Source: Bacteroidota bacterium | GTDB taxonomy: Bacteria; Bacteroidota; Bacteroidia; Chitinophagales; Chitinophagaceae | DNA length: 47,469 nt | Direction of reading: 5' to 3' | Assembly (NCBI GenBank): GCA_013285915.1 | Contig: JABDGS010000019.1 | Location: 1-47,469, forward strand | In this document: piece after piece, positions 1 to 7,914 of the stretch | How positions within the stretch are numbered: the first letter of the stretch is position 1 | Layout of the letters: each line of letters opens with the position of its first letter | The notes under the pieces: model-generated | What the model was told of the DNA's origin: nothing | Seen by the model: only the letters and a program-made list of their open reading frames with translations | Databases searched by the model: none | Translations under genes and position numbers: made by a program

Positions 1-1825
1 TAACCGTAAATTTTTCCATGTATTCACTCATGTCAATGCGTATGAGCGCATTCTCTGAGTCGAACATATATCTTGCCAGTGCCCTTGCCAGCTCCGTTTT
101 ACCAACGCCGGTAGGCCCAAGGAATATAAAGGTGCCGATAGGTTTTTTTGGATCTTTTAAGCCAACACGGTTACGCTGAATTGCCTTAACCACTTTGCTT
201 ATAGCTTCACTTTGGCCAACAACCATCTGCTTCATGTCGTCACCCATCTTGCGCAATTTGTCAGTTTCAGCCTGCACCATGCGCTTAACAGGTATTCCCG
301 TCATCATGCTTACTACTTCCGCTATAGCTTCTTCGTCAATTGGGTAACGCTTATGCTTGCTCTCTTCTTCCCAATTATGCTTAGCTTTTTCAAGCTCTTC
401 ACCCAAACGTTTTTCAGTGTCGCGTAAAGCAGCGGCTTCTTCAAAACGCTGGCTTTTTACAACCTTATTTTTTTCCTGCTTAATTTCCTCGATCTGTTTT
501 TCAAGTTCAAGAATATTTTGCGGAACGTTAATATTTTTCAAATGCACACGCGCGCCTACCTCATCAAGCACGTCAATAGCCTTGTCGGGCAGCAGGCGGT
601 CAGTCATATACCTATCGCTCAATTTCACACATGCTTCAATAGCGTCATCGCTATAAATTACGTTGTGGTAATCTTCGTAACGTGTTTTAATATTGGTAAG
701 TATCTGTATGGTTTCATCCACTGTTGGCGGATCAACCATTACTTTTTGAAAACGGCGGTCTAATGCACCATCTTTTTCAATATACATCCTGTACTCATCC
801 AGTGTAGATGCACCTATGCACTGCAGTTCGCCCCTTGCCAAAGCAGGTTTGAATATATTGCTTGCATCCAGTGAGCCGCTTGCACCGCCCGCGCCAACTA
901 TTGTGTGTATTTCATCAATAAACAATATTACGTCGCGGTTCTTTTCCAGTTCATTCATTATAGCCTTCATCCTTTCTTCAAACTGGCCGCGGTATTTTGT
1001 ACCGGCAACCAATGCAGCAAGGTCAAGCGATATAACCCTTTTATCAAACAACACACGGCTTACTTTGCGCTGTACTATACGCAGTGCCAGCCCTTCAACA
1101 ATAGCAGTTTTACCAACACCCGGCTCACCAATTAATATGGGGTTGTTCTTTTTGCGGCGGCTAAGTATTTGTGAAACCCTTTCAATTTCGCTCTCTCGGC
1201 CTATAATAGGGTCAAGCGCGCCTGTTTCTGCCAGTTTGGTAATATCCCTTCCAAAGTTATCAAGCACGGGTGTTTTGCTTTTTGCATTGCCCTGTTGCTT
1301 GCCTTTTTGCTGTGAAGAGTAGCTACCCTTTCTTTCGTCATCAAAATCATCGTCATTTTCTTCGGTGTACTCATTCCGAACATCATTACTTTTTACCATA
1401 CCTAATTCGTTTCTAAAGATGTCATAATCCACATCAAACTGGTTTAAAATTTGTGTGGCGATATTTTCTTTGTTTTTCAGGATCGAGAGCATCAGGTGTT
1501 CCGTTTCAACAAGCGGGCTTTTAAGGGCCTTAGCTTCCAAAACCGTAACGCGAATTACTTTTTCTGCCTGTCTTGTTAGTGGTAAGCTATTAATGTTTGC
1601 AATATTCTTGCCCGTTTTGTCTTTTACCGCCAGTTCAACTTCTTTTCTTAATTCGTAGAGGTCTACATTCAGTTGTTTTAAAATTTTTATCGCCGTATTC
1701 TCACCTTCGCGTATCAATCCTAAAAGCAAATGCTCCGTCCCAATAAAATCATTTCCCAGCCGCAGTGCCTCTTCCCTGCTAAACGAAATGATCTCTTTTA
1801 CCTGGGCTGAAAAGTTATTATCCAT
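1..1825 (-). CDS. clpC: ATP-dependent Clp protease ATP-binding subunit ClpC (5' part of gene)
   Basis: Hsp100 unfoldase that feeds proteins to the ClpP peptidase in the cytoplasm. Read on the minus strand from ATG 1825-1823 ([11 protein letters not shown]), the frame is open to the window edge for 608 residues of a family that usually has about 820-860, so the C-terminal part lies outside. An N-terminal Clp repeat domain covers about residues 1-145. A charged linker follows. AAA module 1 has Walker A GEPGVGKT at 233-240 and Walker [10 protein letters not shown] helical middle domain contains a coiled-coil stretch with [14 protein letters not shown] module 2 starts with GPTGVGKT at about 570-577. 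The middle domain is short, as in ClpC rather than ClpB. It is divergent from the STAS gene, sharing a 94 bp intergenic region. The identification is very secure. The gene is partial only because of the window edge. Confidence 0.96.
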   Translation of the reverse strand, partial: MDNNFSAQVKEIISFSREEALRLGNDFIGTEHLLLGLIREGENTAIKILKQLNVDLYELRKEVELAVKDKTGKNIANINSLPLTRQAEKVIRVTVLEAKALKSPLVETEHLMLSILKNKENIATQILNQFDVDYDIFRNELGMVKSNDVRNEYTEENDDDFDDERKGSYSSQQKGKQQGNAKSKTPVLDNFGRDITKLAETGALDPIIGRESEIERVSQILSRRKKNNPILIGEPGVGKTAIVEGLALRIVQRKVSRVLFDKRVISLDLAALVAGTKYRGQFEERMKAIMNELEKNRDVILFIDEIHTIVGAGGASGSLDASNIFKPALARGELQCIGASTLDEYRMYIEKDGALDRRFQKVMVDPPTVDETIQILTNIKTRYEDYHNVIYSDDAIEACVKLSDRYMTDRLLPDKAIDVLDEVGARVHLKNINVPQNILELEKQIEEIKQEKNKVVKSQRFEEAAALRDTEKRLGEELEKAKHNWEEESKHKRYPIDEEAIAEVVSMMTGIPVKRMVQAETDKLRKMGDDMKQMVVGQSEAISKVVKAIQRNRVGLKDPKKPIGTFIFLGPTGVGKTELARALARYMFDSENALIRIDMSEYMEKFTV

Positions 1826-1919
1826 TTATTAGTGTTTATACAATTATAACAAATATTTTTGATGTTCATTCTCATTTAAATATGCACAGGTGTTAATCAT
1901 TTAATAATATAGAACTATT

Positions 1920-2309
1920 ATGGAGGTCAAAATTGATACCAGAGAAAAATTTACGGTTATAACACCAGATACGGATTGTTTATCTGACAATTTAACAGCA
2001 GAACTTTGCTCCGAAATAGGCAAATACCAGCAAAACGACATTAAAAATGTTGTTTTGAACTTAAAGAACGTAACCACTGTTGATGATATGGCAGCAGAAC
2101 GGTTAGCTAAGTTGCAACAACAGTGGTATGAAAGTAACGCAAGTTTTGTGATTTGCGAAATGCAAAATACAGTCGAGGAAAAATTTGAGGAATTAGAGCT
2201 ATTAGACCTGATGAATATTACACCTACTGAAAGCGAAGCGTGGGATATTGTACAAATGGAAGAGATTGAACGGGAATTGCTGGATGGAATGGATGCCCCT
2301 ATCCCCTAA
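1920..2309 (+). CDS. STAS-domain protein (anti-sigma-factor-antagonist-like)
   Basis: 129 residues, single domain. The pattern of an N-terminal strand (EKFTVITPD), then NVVLNLKNVTTVDDMAAERLA, then SFVICEM follows the STAS fold of SpoIIAA/RsbV-like proteins, which bind partner-switching kinases or anti-sigma factors. In SpoIIAA the phosphorylated Ser sits in a D-S-S-G loop. Here the equivalent loop reads V-D-D-M-A (residues 54-58), so a phosphorylatable Ser is not evident. Acidic residues there could mimic the phosphorylated state, but that is inference. The last residues (APIP and stop) are encoded by a CCCC...CCCCTAAAGGGG repeat that continues past the stop, so the C-terminus is probably repeat-derived. 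No partner kinase or sigma gene is adjacent. Start ATG at 1920. Confident of the fold, not of the partner. Confidence 0.8.
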   Translation: MEVKIDTREKFTVITPDTDCLSDNLTAELCSEIGKYQQNDIKNVVLNLKNVTTVDDMAAERLAKLQQQWYESNASFVICEMQNTVEEKFEELELLDLMNITPTESEAWDIVQMEEIERELLDGMDAPIP

Positions 2310-2320
2310 AGGGGGACTTT
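2295..2320. repeat. CCCCTAAAGGGG interspersed motif, copy 1
   Basis: A short palindromic element (CCCCTAAAGGGG preceded by another CCCCT and followed by ACTTT) that overlaps the end of the STAS gene and supplies its stop codon. A near-identical element lies just after yebC at 26135. Similar CCCCTAAAGGGG motifs recur between genes in many Bacteroidota genomes. It could form a small GC stem and act as a weak terminator. Confidence 0.65.
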
Positions 2321-2385
2321 CATACCAGTTGAGGAGTTACTGACTCGCTTATTAATTTAGAAAATCTGTCACCGCGAATTTTTTC

Positions 2386-2781
2386 TCAAGCATCGCTGCT
2401 TTTGGTTGTTGCAACAACAGCCATTAATATCCAACCAATTATAAAGCAGAGGCCGCCTAAAGGTGTTATGGCGCCAATCCAGTTAAAACTTTCGTTCCCG
2501 CTGTTTTTAAGAAAAGTTAGTGCATATAAAGAACCAGAGAACAGAATAATACCAGCGATGAACAGGTTAGCTGCCCATGCTAACTTTTTAACTGGTTGCC
2601 TTGCATACAAAATGCCGGCACCAAGTAATGCAAAAACGTGATAGAACTGGTATTTAACCGCTGTATCAAAAATAGCCAGGGCGTCGGGCTGTAGTTTGTC
2701 TTTTAAGGCGTGTGCCCCAAAGGCGCCAAGCGCAACGGTGGTTGCACCAATATATGCAGCTATGGAAATATATCTATTCAT
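2386..2781 (-). CDS. DUF423 family inner-membrane protein
   Basis: 131 residues from the ATG at 2781 (MNRYISIAAYIGA). An upstream TTG at 2880 keeps the frame open but would lie deep inside aroK, so I chose the ATG. The family signature is clear: GATTVALGAFGAHALKDKL near the N-terminus, then FDTAVKYQFYHVFALL, followed by alternating hydrophobic stretches, about four transmembrane helices in total. DUF423 proteins (E. coli YgdD type) are small inner-membrane proteins of unknown biochemical function. The gene overlaps the end of aroK by 8 bp (AATGAATAG), so the two are almost certainly co-transcribed and translationally coupled. No direct link between shikimate phosphorylation and DUF423 is known to me. 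Confidence 0.9.
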   Translation of the reverse strand: MNRYISIAAYIGATTVALGAFGAHALKDKLQPDALAIFDTAVKYQFYHVFALLGAGILYARQPVKKLAWAANLFIAGIILFSGSLYALTFLKNSGNESFNWIGAITPLGGLCFIIGWILMAVVATTKSSDA

Positions 2782-3277
2782 TGGGGTTAAGTATTTGAGA
2801 AAAGCTTTTGTCTGTAATTGTGCCGCTAAGCTGGTATGTAGCCTGCGAGTAAAATGGCATGCGTTCTGTACGTTTTGCAATTAAAAAATCATGCAGTTCG
2901 TCATCACTAAGCTTTTTAATAAGGGGCCGGTGGTCCTTTTCAGGCATTAAACGTTGTACCAAAACCTCCACAGGTTCGTCCAGCCACACCGTTATACCAT
3001 GCTTATTCATCCAATCCATATTGCTATAAAAACATGGTGTGCCGCCGCCTGTAGCCACAACAAAAGTCTTCTTTTCTCCAAACCAGCGTAACACTTTTGC
3101 TTCCGCTTTTCTAAAGTGGTCTTCCCCGTCCTGCTCAAACATTTCCCCAATGGTTTTTTCCTCCATTGTTTCTACGAGGGAGTCAAGGTCATAGCCTCCG
3201 CATTTCAATTTTTTTGAGAGTTTCTTTGTCCAGTGGCTTTTACCGGAACCCATCATGCCAATGAGGAAAAGTTTCAT
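2774..3277 (-). CDS. aroK: Shikimate kinase
   Basis: 167 residues. It phosphorylates shikimate to shikimate-3-phosphate with ATP, the fifth step of the chorismate pathway, in the cytoplasm. The P-loop GMMGSGKS is at residues 7-14. The substrate-binding DLD (30-32, usually DxD), FR at 55-56, the GGG loop at 77-79 and the lid Arg in HRPL at 117 are all present. Length is normal for AroK (about 165-175). Start ATG at 3277. The stop overlaps the start of the DUF423 gene, which makes a two-gene minus-strand operon. All catalytic motifs are intact. Confidence 0.95.
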   Translation of the reverse strand: MKLFLIGMMGSGKSHWTKKLSKKLKCGGYDLDSLVETMEEKTIGEMFEQDGEDHFRKAEAKVLRWFGEKKTFVVATGGGTPCFYSNMDWMNKHGITVWLDEPVEVLVQRLMPEKDHRPLIKKLSDDELHDFLIAKRTERMPFYSQATYQLSGTITDKSFSQILNPNE

Positions 3278-3367
3278 TCCTGTGTTTTAAACAGCACGAA
3301 TATAGCAAACGGCTCTTATTTATCGCCATACACCGTAAATGATGCAAATTAATATCTGGTAAGCTCC

Positions 3368-3793
3368 TTAAACCAATAATGAGGGCTGTAACTTCGGCTC
3401 AATCCAAATGCGCCTTGCCTCTACGCTGGTAAGCTGCTCTTTGGTGTAAAACCGGTATGCATAATCTCTTGCAATAAAAGGCTGCTGTAACAAACCATTA
3501 ATATGGTGGGTAGATAATTCTGTAATTCCGTTAGCAATAATAAAATTGGCAATAGCTGAAATATAAAACAGTGTAATGGTTTCGTGGTAGCCTGACGAAT
3601 CAGTATTTTGGCCACCTACACCCACATTATATTTCTTAATACCATCCCGTATTTTGTGTACGGCCGTTGGCAAGGGATATTGCAGGCAATACCAAAAAGC
3701 CATTATAAAATGTGCTTCATGTGTCCATCGCTCTTTAGGCAGCGTGCAGTTTTCAAATTGTTCAATTAGCCGGGTTGTTTTTTCCAGTGTCAT
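3368..3793 (-). CDS. Conserved hypothetical protein with WTHEAH motif
   Basis: 141 residues. I do not recognise a named family. Visible features are a WTHEAHFIMAFWY segment near residue 23, a GYHETITLFYISAI segment in the middle with conserved-looking His and Glu, and an all-helical appearance without a signal peptide or convincing membrane segments. The His/Glu-rich helices could bind a metal, but that is a guess. ATG at 3793 lies 2 nt after the stop of the Lrp/AsnC gene, so the two form one transcription unit and this protein may be a target or partner of that regulator. Confidence 0.75.
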   Translation of the reverse strand: MTLEKTTRLIEQFENCTLPKERWTHEAHFIMAFWYCLQYPLPTAVHKIRDGIKKYNVGVGGQNTDSSGYHETITLFYISAIANFIIANGITELSTHHINGLLQQPFIARDYAYRFYTKEQLTSVEARRIWIEPKLQPSLLV

Positions 3794-3795
3794 TG

Positions 3796-4242
3796 CTATG
3801 CTATTTTGGGGTTTATTTCTTCTTTATAGGTGCTTAATATTATAGTGGTACTAGTGCGGGTTACGGCTTTCAGCGCTTTTATTTTATTTACAAGCAAGTC
3901 TTCCAGCTCAGCGGTGTCCTTCACCATAATTTTGAGTAATAGATCGCAATCACCAGCTACATGGTGGCATTCAAGCACCTCGCCCATAGCAACAATTTGT
4001 TCTTTTACATTGGTGCGTTTTGTATGGTCTATCCATACGTTTATAAAGGCTGTTACATGCACGCCAAGTTTTTCCCGGTTTAGCTTTATGGTATATTTAT
4101 CAATTAACCCACTTTTGGCAAGTTTGCGAAGCCGTTCAGTAACAGCAGGCAGCGAGAGGTTTACTTTGCGGGCTATTTCCGCACCGGTAATGCGGCTATT
4201 ATTTAAAAGCAATTTTAGTATTTTGCTGTCAAAGGCATCCAT
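3796..4242 (-). CDS. Lrp/AsnC family transcriptional regulator
   Basis: 148 residues from ATG 4242 (MDAFDSKILKLLLNN). A TTG seven codons upstream is possible but places the start outside the usual alignment. The N-terminal winged helix (residues about 1-60) has the typical ITGAEIARKVNLSLPAVTERLRKLAKSGLI reading. The C-terminal RAM/AsnC effector domain has GDCDLLLKIMVKD and a terminal TRTSTTIILSTYKEE strand. Proteins of this family are octameric DNA-binding regulators that respond to amino acids. Amino-acid catabolic genes elsewhere in the window would fit as regulon members, but no operator is visible. It is followed 2 nt later by the WTHEAH hypothetical gene. Confidence 0.92.
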   Translation of the reverse strand: MDAFDSKILKLLLNNSRITGAEIARKVNLSLPAVTERLRKLAKSGLIDKYTIKLNREKLGVHVTAFINVWIDHTKRTNVKEQIVAMGEVLECHHVAGDCDLLLKIMVKDTAELEDLLVNKIKALKAVTRTSTTIILSTYKEEINPKIA

Positions 4243-4401
4243 AACAGGTATATTATATGGCAAATTTACCTGCTTGGGTATTTAAATATTGCAGGATGGA
4301 AAAAATGACAGCGGGAATTAGGCTATCCTAATAAACTGCTTAATAATTGCTGCTACTGAGTGACTAAGATTTGAAGCAGAGCTTATTTTATCAATTTTTG
4401 A

Positions 4402-4808
4402 TTACCAAGAACCAAAGGGTGAAAATAAAAATTCAATATCTGAATCCGTCGCGCCCCACCCATATAGCCACTGATAACCGCCACTCTCTTTATTACAAAA
4501 TGGCTCCATTAAAAAAATCATTTCTTCATAGAATGACTTTGGTAAATAGCAGGTGAAAATTCCGTCGTTTTCCTGTACAATGCCTTTATCAGGAGCTGAA
4601 ATTTGAAATGTCAAATCACAATTTACCTTCTGAATAAAATCCAGAGCAGATAAAATAAGTTGCTTCCTTTCGGTAAGAAAATCGCTTTTAATGACTTGCC
4701 TTAAGAGTCTGGCTTCCTCCAAGCCAAAATCATAAAGGCGTATTAAATGTTTTGGGTATGCACCAGAATATTCTCTCCATCAATGATATCAAGAAACTCT
4801 AATTTCAT
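4402..4808 (-). pseudogene. Small hypothetical gene, apparently frameshifted
   Basis: The minus strand has an ATG at 4808 that reads MKLEFLDIIDGENILVHTQNI and meets TAA at about 4745. A second frame then continues without a stop as RLYDFGLEEARLLRQVIKSD to the end at 4402 (FLFSPFGSW), but it has no ATG near its beginning; only a TTG at 4722 is available. Joining the two frames requires one extra base near 4745-4750 and would give a single protein of about 135 residues; the present span is 407 nt, one short of a multiple of three. It lies 21 nt behind the glutaryl-CoA dehydrogenase stop on the same strand. No family recognised. It may be a true frameshift, a sequencing error in an A/T-rich stretch, or a short protein starting at TTG 4722. 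Confidence 0.55.
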
Positions 4809-4829
4809 TTGTATCCGCAGTCGACTTGC

Positions 4830-6014
4830 CTACTTAAACGCATTCAACCCAGTAACATCCATCCCAGTAATAAGCAGGTGCACATCATGCGTGCCCTCGT
4901 ATGTAATAACACTTTCAAGGTTCATCATGTGGCGCATTATGCTGTACTCGCCCGTAATACCCATGCCACCAAGCATTTGGCGGGCATCCCGGGCAATGTT
5001 TGCGGCAATTTCGCAACTGTTGCGTTTAGCCATACTAACCTGCTGTGGTGTTGCCTTGCCATCATTCATCAATACACCCAGGCGCCAAACAAGCAGTTGG
5101 CCTTTGGTTATTTCAGTGATCATTTCCGCCAGCTTTTTTTGCTGTAGCTGAAAGCCGCCAATCGGCCTGTCAAACTGTACACGCTCCTTACTGTAACGCA
5201 AGGCGGTATCATAGCAATCCATGGCTGCACCAAGCGTACCCCACGCAATCCCGTAACGGGCTTTTGTTAAGCAACCCAACGGCCCTTTCAATCCTTTTAC
5301 ATTGGGAAAAATATTTTCTTTCGGAACCTTAACATCATGAAAAACCAACTCACCAGTCGCACTTGCGCGCAGGCTCCATTTGCCGTGCGTTGTTGGGGTA
5401 GTAAAACCTTCCATACCCCGCTCTAATATCATTCCCCTTATAATTCCCTCTTCATCTTTCGCCCACACCACGGCCACCTTTGCATAAGGTGCATTGCTGA
5501 TCCACATTTTAGCGCCGTTCAATATAACATGGTCACCGGCATCTTTAATATTGCTCAGCATGCTGCTGGGGTCGCTACCATGGTTAGGTTCAGTAAGCCC
5601 GAAACAGCCCAACCATTCGCCGCTGGCCAACTTTGGCAGGTATTTCATGCGCTGTTCCTCGTTGCCATAAGCGTAAATAGGGTACATAACCAGGCTGCCC
5701 TGTACACTGGCAGTACTACGCACACCGCTATCACCTCGCTCAAGCTCCTGCATCATCAGCCCATAGCTAATATAGTCAAGTCCGCCCCCGCCGTATTCAT
5801 GTGGTATGGTTGGGCCAAAACAACCCAGGTCACCCATTTGCCTTACAATCTGCTCGGGAAATTCGGCCCGTTGCGCATAATCCTCGATAATGGGCGATAT
5901 TTCCTTTTTTACATAATTACGTACCGATTCGCGCACCAGTTTGTGTTCATCAGTCAGCAATTCATCAAGCAAGTAATAGTCGGGCGATTGAAAAAGGTCT
6001 GTTTTAACTGCCAT
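4830..6014 (-). CDS. gcdH: Glutaryl-CoA dehydrogenase (acyl-CoA dehydrogenase family)
   Basis: 394 residues. FAD enzyme that oxidises and decarboxylates glutaryl-CoA to crotonyl-CoA in lysine and tryptophan degradation. It carries the hallmarks that separate GCDH from other acyl-CoA dehydrogenases: SVQGSLVMYPIYAYG, GCFGLTEPNHGSDPSSM, ARYGIAWG, and the catalytic base Glu373 in ITYEGTHDVH. Length is as expected for a mature GCDH. Start ATG at 6014. The next gene upstream (YCII) is divergent. Kynureninase at 10.1 kb and homogentisate dioxygenase at 31.9 kb point to a wider amino-acid-degrading capacity, though the genes are not in one operon. The small frameshifted gene follows downstream. Confidence 0.95.
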   Translation of the reverse strand: MAVKTDLFQSPDYYLLDELLTDEHKLVRESVRNYVKKEISPIIEDYAQRAEFPEQIVRQMGDLGCFGPTIPHEYGGGGLDYISYGLMMQELERGDSGVRSTASVQGSLVMYPIYAYGNEEQRMKYLPKLASGEWLGCFGLTEPNHGSDPSSMLSNIKDAGDHVILNGAKMWISNAPYAKVAVVWAKDEEGIIRGMILERGMEGFTTPTTHGKWSLRASATGELVFHDVKVPKENIFPNVKGLKGPLGCLTKARYGIAWGTLGAAMDCYDTALRYSKERVQFDRPIGGFQLQQKKLAEMITEITKGQLLVWRLGVLMNDGKATPQQVSMAKRNSCEIAANIARDARQMLGGMGITGEYSIMRHMMNLESVITYEGTHDVHLLITGMDVTGLNAFK

Positions 6015-6188
6015 ATAATGAGTTTATAGTTACCAAAACTGCGTATACATTTATCCTGCGCCTTTCGTATAAAAGAATAAATTTAGAAAGCTGCAATTAG
6101 TAACTTACAATTGTTAGCCTGCAAAATTACCGGGATAACGTTACCTGCCAATGTTTTAGTTAATTTTATTTTGATCAAACGTGATGCA

Positions 6189-6599
6189 ATGAGAAAAACA
6201 GGTGCTTTATTGTTGTTTTGCTTTATAGCCTCAGTGCTGCACGCGCAGACTGACACTACCAGGCTGGAGAACCAGGTTAAGCAGTACTATTTTGTGCTGC
6301 TTGTAAAAGGTAAAAACCGCGGGCAGGATTCAATAACGGCAGCCAAAATACAGGATGGCCACCTTGCCAATATAAGACGGCTTTATAATGCAGGCAAGCT
6401 AAAAGTAGCGGGGCCATTTGGAGAAGATAGCGATTGGAGGGGGATTTTTATTTTCGATTGCGCAACCCGCGATGAGCTGGATGCATTACTAAAAACGGAT
6501 CCGGCGATTGCAGCGGGCAGGCTTGCTTATGAGGTGCATAGCTGGTACACAGTGCCCACAGGCAGCTTTAAACCGGGTAAGCCTGAGCCGTTACAATGA
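6189..6599 (+). CDS. Exported YCII-domain protein
   Basis: 136 residues from ATG 6189 (MRKTGALLLFCFIASVLHAQ). An upstream in-frame start would put a non-signal extension before the leader. The leader is a clear signal peptide ending at A-x-A/Q, so the mature protein is periplasmic or outer-membrane associated. The body matches the YCII fold: QYYFVLLVKGKN, IQDGHLANIRRLYNAGKLKVAGPFGEDSDWRG, then a DELDALLKTDPAIAAGRLAYEVHSWY tail. The His of DGH and the Asp of the GPF segment are the residues usually conserved. YCII proteins are ferredoxin-like fold enzymes or binding proteins of mostly unknown substrate. A 21 bp hairpin separates it from the sigma factor gene. Confidence 0.85.
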   Translation: MRKTGALLLFCFIASVLHAQTDTTRLENQVKQYYFVLLVKGKNRGQDSITAAKIQDGHLANIRRLYNAGKLKVAGPFGEDSDWRGIFIFDCATRDELDALLKTDPAIAAGRLAYEVHSWYTVPTGSFKPGKPEPLQ

Positions 6600-6635
6600 A
6601 AACAAAAATATTTCAATTTTTTTCAGTAAACTGCA

Positions 6636-6656
6636 ACACATGCAAAAAGCATGTGT
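6636..6656. promoter_or_regulatory. Perfect hairpin ahead of the sigma factor gene
   Basis: ACACATGC and GCATGTGT form an 8 bp perfect stem around a five-A loop. It lies 37 nt after the YCII stop and 33 nt before the GTG of the sigma gene. No T-run follows on either strand, so it is not a classical terminator. It could be an operator for autoregulation or an mRNA stem. Confidence 0.45.
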
Positions 6657-6689
6657 ACTTATTATAAAGGCCTTTTAAATTTTGACTGA

Positions 6690-7256
6690 GTGGAACTGGC
6701 GGCTGAGTACGTAAAGGATGAGATTGTTGAACGGTGCCTGCAGGGTGATGCGGGAGGCTATACTGTATTGTATAAACGATACGCTACATCTATGTTCAAT
6801 ACAACCCTTCGTATTGTTAACAATAAAAAAGATGCAGAAGATGTGTTGCAGGAAGCATTTACCGATGCTTTTGCAAACCTTCAAACCTTCAACTTCACTT
6901 CAACATTTGGTGCGTGGCTTAAAAAGATTGTAATTAATAAGTCACTAAACCTGCTGCGGAAAGGTAAGCTGCTGGTAATTGATCCGAACGATACAATTAT
7001 TGAGAAGATACCGGAAGCTGAAATGATTGACGAGGAGCATATTCACCTTCAGGTGGCAAAAATTAAAAAGACAATGCAGTTGCTTAATACAGGGCAACGC
7101 ACGGTTTTAACCCTTTACCTCTTTGAAGGTTACGACCATGAGGAAATTTCGGAAATAATGAATATTGCTCCGGTAACTGTGCGGTCACAGTATATGAGGG
7201 CGAAACAAAAATTATTAACACTGCTAAAAAACGATAATGATGCAGAACGGGCTTGA
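6690..7256 (+). CDS. ECF-type RNA polymerase sigma factor
   Basis: 188 residues, GTG start at 6690 (an in-frame TGA directly precedes it and no ATG lies nearby). Region 2 is seen as YTVLYKRYATSMFNTTLRIVNNKKDAEDVLQEAFTDAF, and region 4 as LNTGQRTVLTLYLFEGYDHEEISEIMNIAPVTVRSQYMRAKQKL with its helix-turn-helix. Regions 1.1 and 3 are absent, as in ECF factors. The end overlaps the start of the anti-sigma-like gene by 20 bp, so translation is coupled. The partner gene order (sigma, single-pass membrane protein, DUF4097 exported protein) suggests a cell-envelope signal. The GTG start and the upstream hairpin may keep expression low. Confidence 0.93.
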   Translation: MELAAEYVKDEIVERCLQGDAGGYTVLYKRYATSMFNTTLRIVNNKKDAEDVLQEAFTDAFANLQTFNFTSTFGAWLKKIVINKSLNLLRKGKLLVIDPNDTIIEKIPEAEMIDEEHIHLQVAKIKKTMQLLNTGQRTVLTLYLFEGYDHEEISEIMNIAPVTVRSQYMRAKQKLLTLLKNDNDAERA

Positions 7257-7914
7257 AAAATTTATAAAGGTAAACAGGGCGGCCTTTGATACAGATGAGC
7301 CTTCTGACAATGTGTGGAAAAACATTGAGAAGACCATTGTAAAAAAGGAAGAAAAAAAAGTAGTACAATTTAGAAGTACCATTTTAAGAATATCATCAAT
7401 TGCGGCAATTGTTTTTTTAGCGTGCCTGGCTACATGGTACTTTACGAATAAAAATAATACCGTTGCACCGGTTGTTGCCAAAACTAATGTAACAACACCA
7501 GCACAGCCAGCAAATAAAACAGCCGAACCTATACCCCAACAGGCCGGCAGCGACGCCGTTGCTATGCAGGCTCCGAAAGAAGGCAGTAATGATGAAACAA
7601 CAGCCAGTGATTATAACCAGGAAATATACTACTACACAAAACTTAGTGAGGTAAAATCAAGCGAGCTAAGGAAAATGGCTAAAGACCAGCCTGCATTGTA
7701 TAACAGTTTTGCAGGGGAGATAAAAAAGCTTGACAGTGCATACAGAGGCTTGCAGGTAATGCTAAAGGGCAATGCCGACAAAGAAATGATACTTAATGCA
7801 ATGCTGGCTAACCTTAAAATGCAAACAGAAATCTTGAGTAAACAATTATACATAATACGTTCTATAAAACAATCTAAAAAAGGCGGAGATGAAAACAATA
7901 TCAAAAGCATCTAG
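7237..7914 (+). CDS. Single-pass membrane protein, probable anti-sigma factor
   Basis: 225 residues. A cytoplasmic N-terminus of about 48 residues (with DEPSDNVWKNIEKTI, the sort of short amphipathic segment seen in Bacteroidota anti-sigma factors) is followed by one membrane helix, ILRISSIAAIVFLACLATWYF, at about 49-70. A periplasmic part is rich in Ala, Thr and Pro and then becomes a helical region with repeated Met/Lys/Leu. No zinc-binding HxxxCxxC is present, so it is not a ZAS-type anti-sigma. It overlaps the sigma gene by 20 bp and the next gene by 26 bp. The role as anti-sigma is inferred from position and topology. Confidence 0.8.
   Translation: MMQNGLEKFIKVNRAAFDTDEPSDNVWKNIEKTIVKKEEKKVVQFRSTILRISSIAAIVFLACLATWYFTNKNNTVAPVVAKTNVTTPAQPANKTAEPIPQQAGSDAVAMQAPKEGSNDETTASDYNQEIYYYTKLSEVKSSELRKMAKDQPALYNSFAGEIKKLDSAYRGLQVMLKGNADKEMILNAMLANLKMQTEILSKQLYIIRSIKQSKKGGDENNIKSI

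Noticed and set aside
212..1658. Several plus-strand open frames in the first 1.7 kb.
   Set aside because: They mirror the clpC coding strand, show no protein family and lack start signals; clpC on the minus strand explains the region.
2784..2880. N-terminal extension of the DUF423 protein from a TTG at 2880.
   Set aside because: It would lie deep inside aroK, has no hydrophobic or family-like sequence, and the ATG at 2781 matches the conserved family start.
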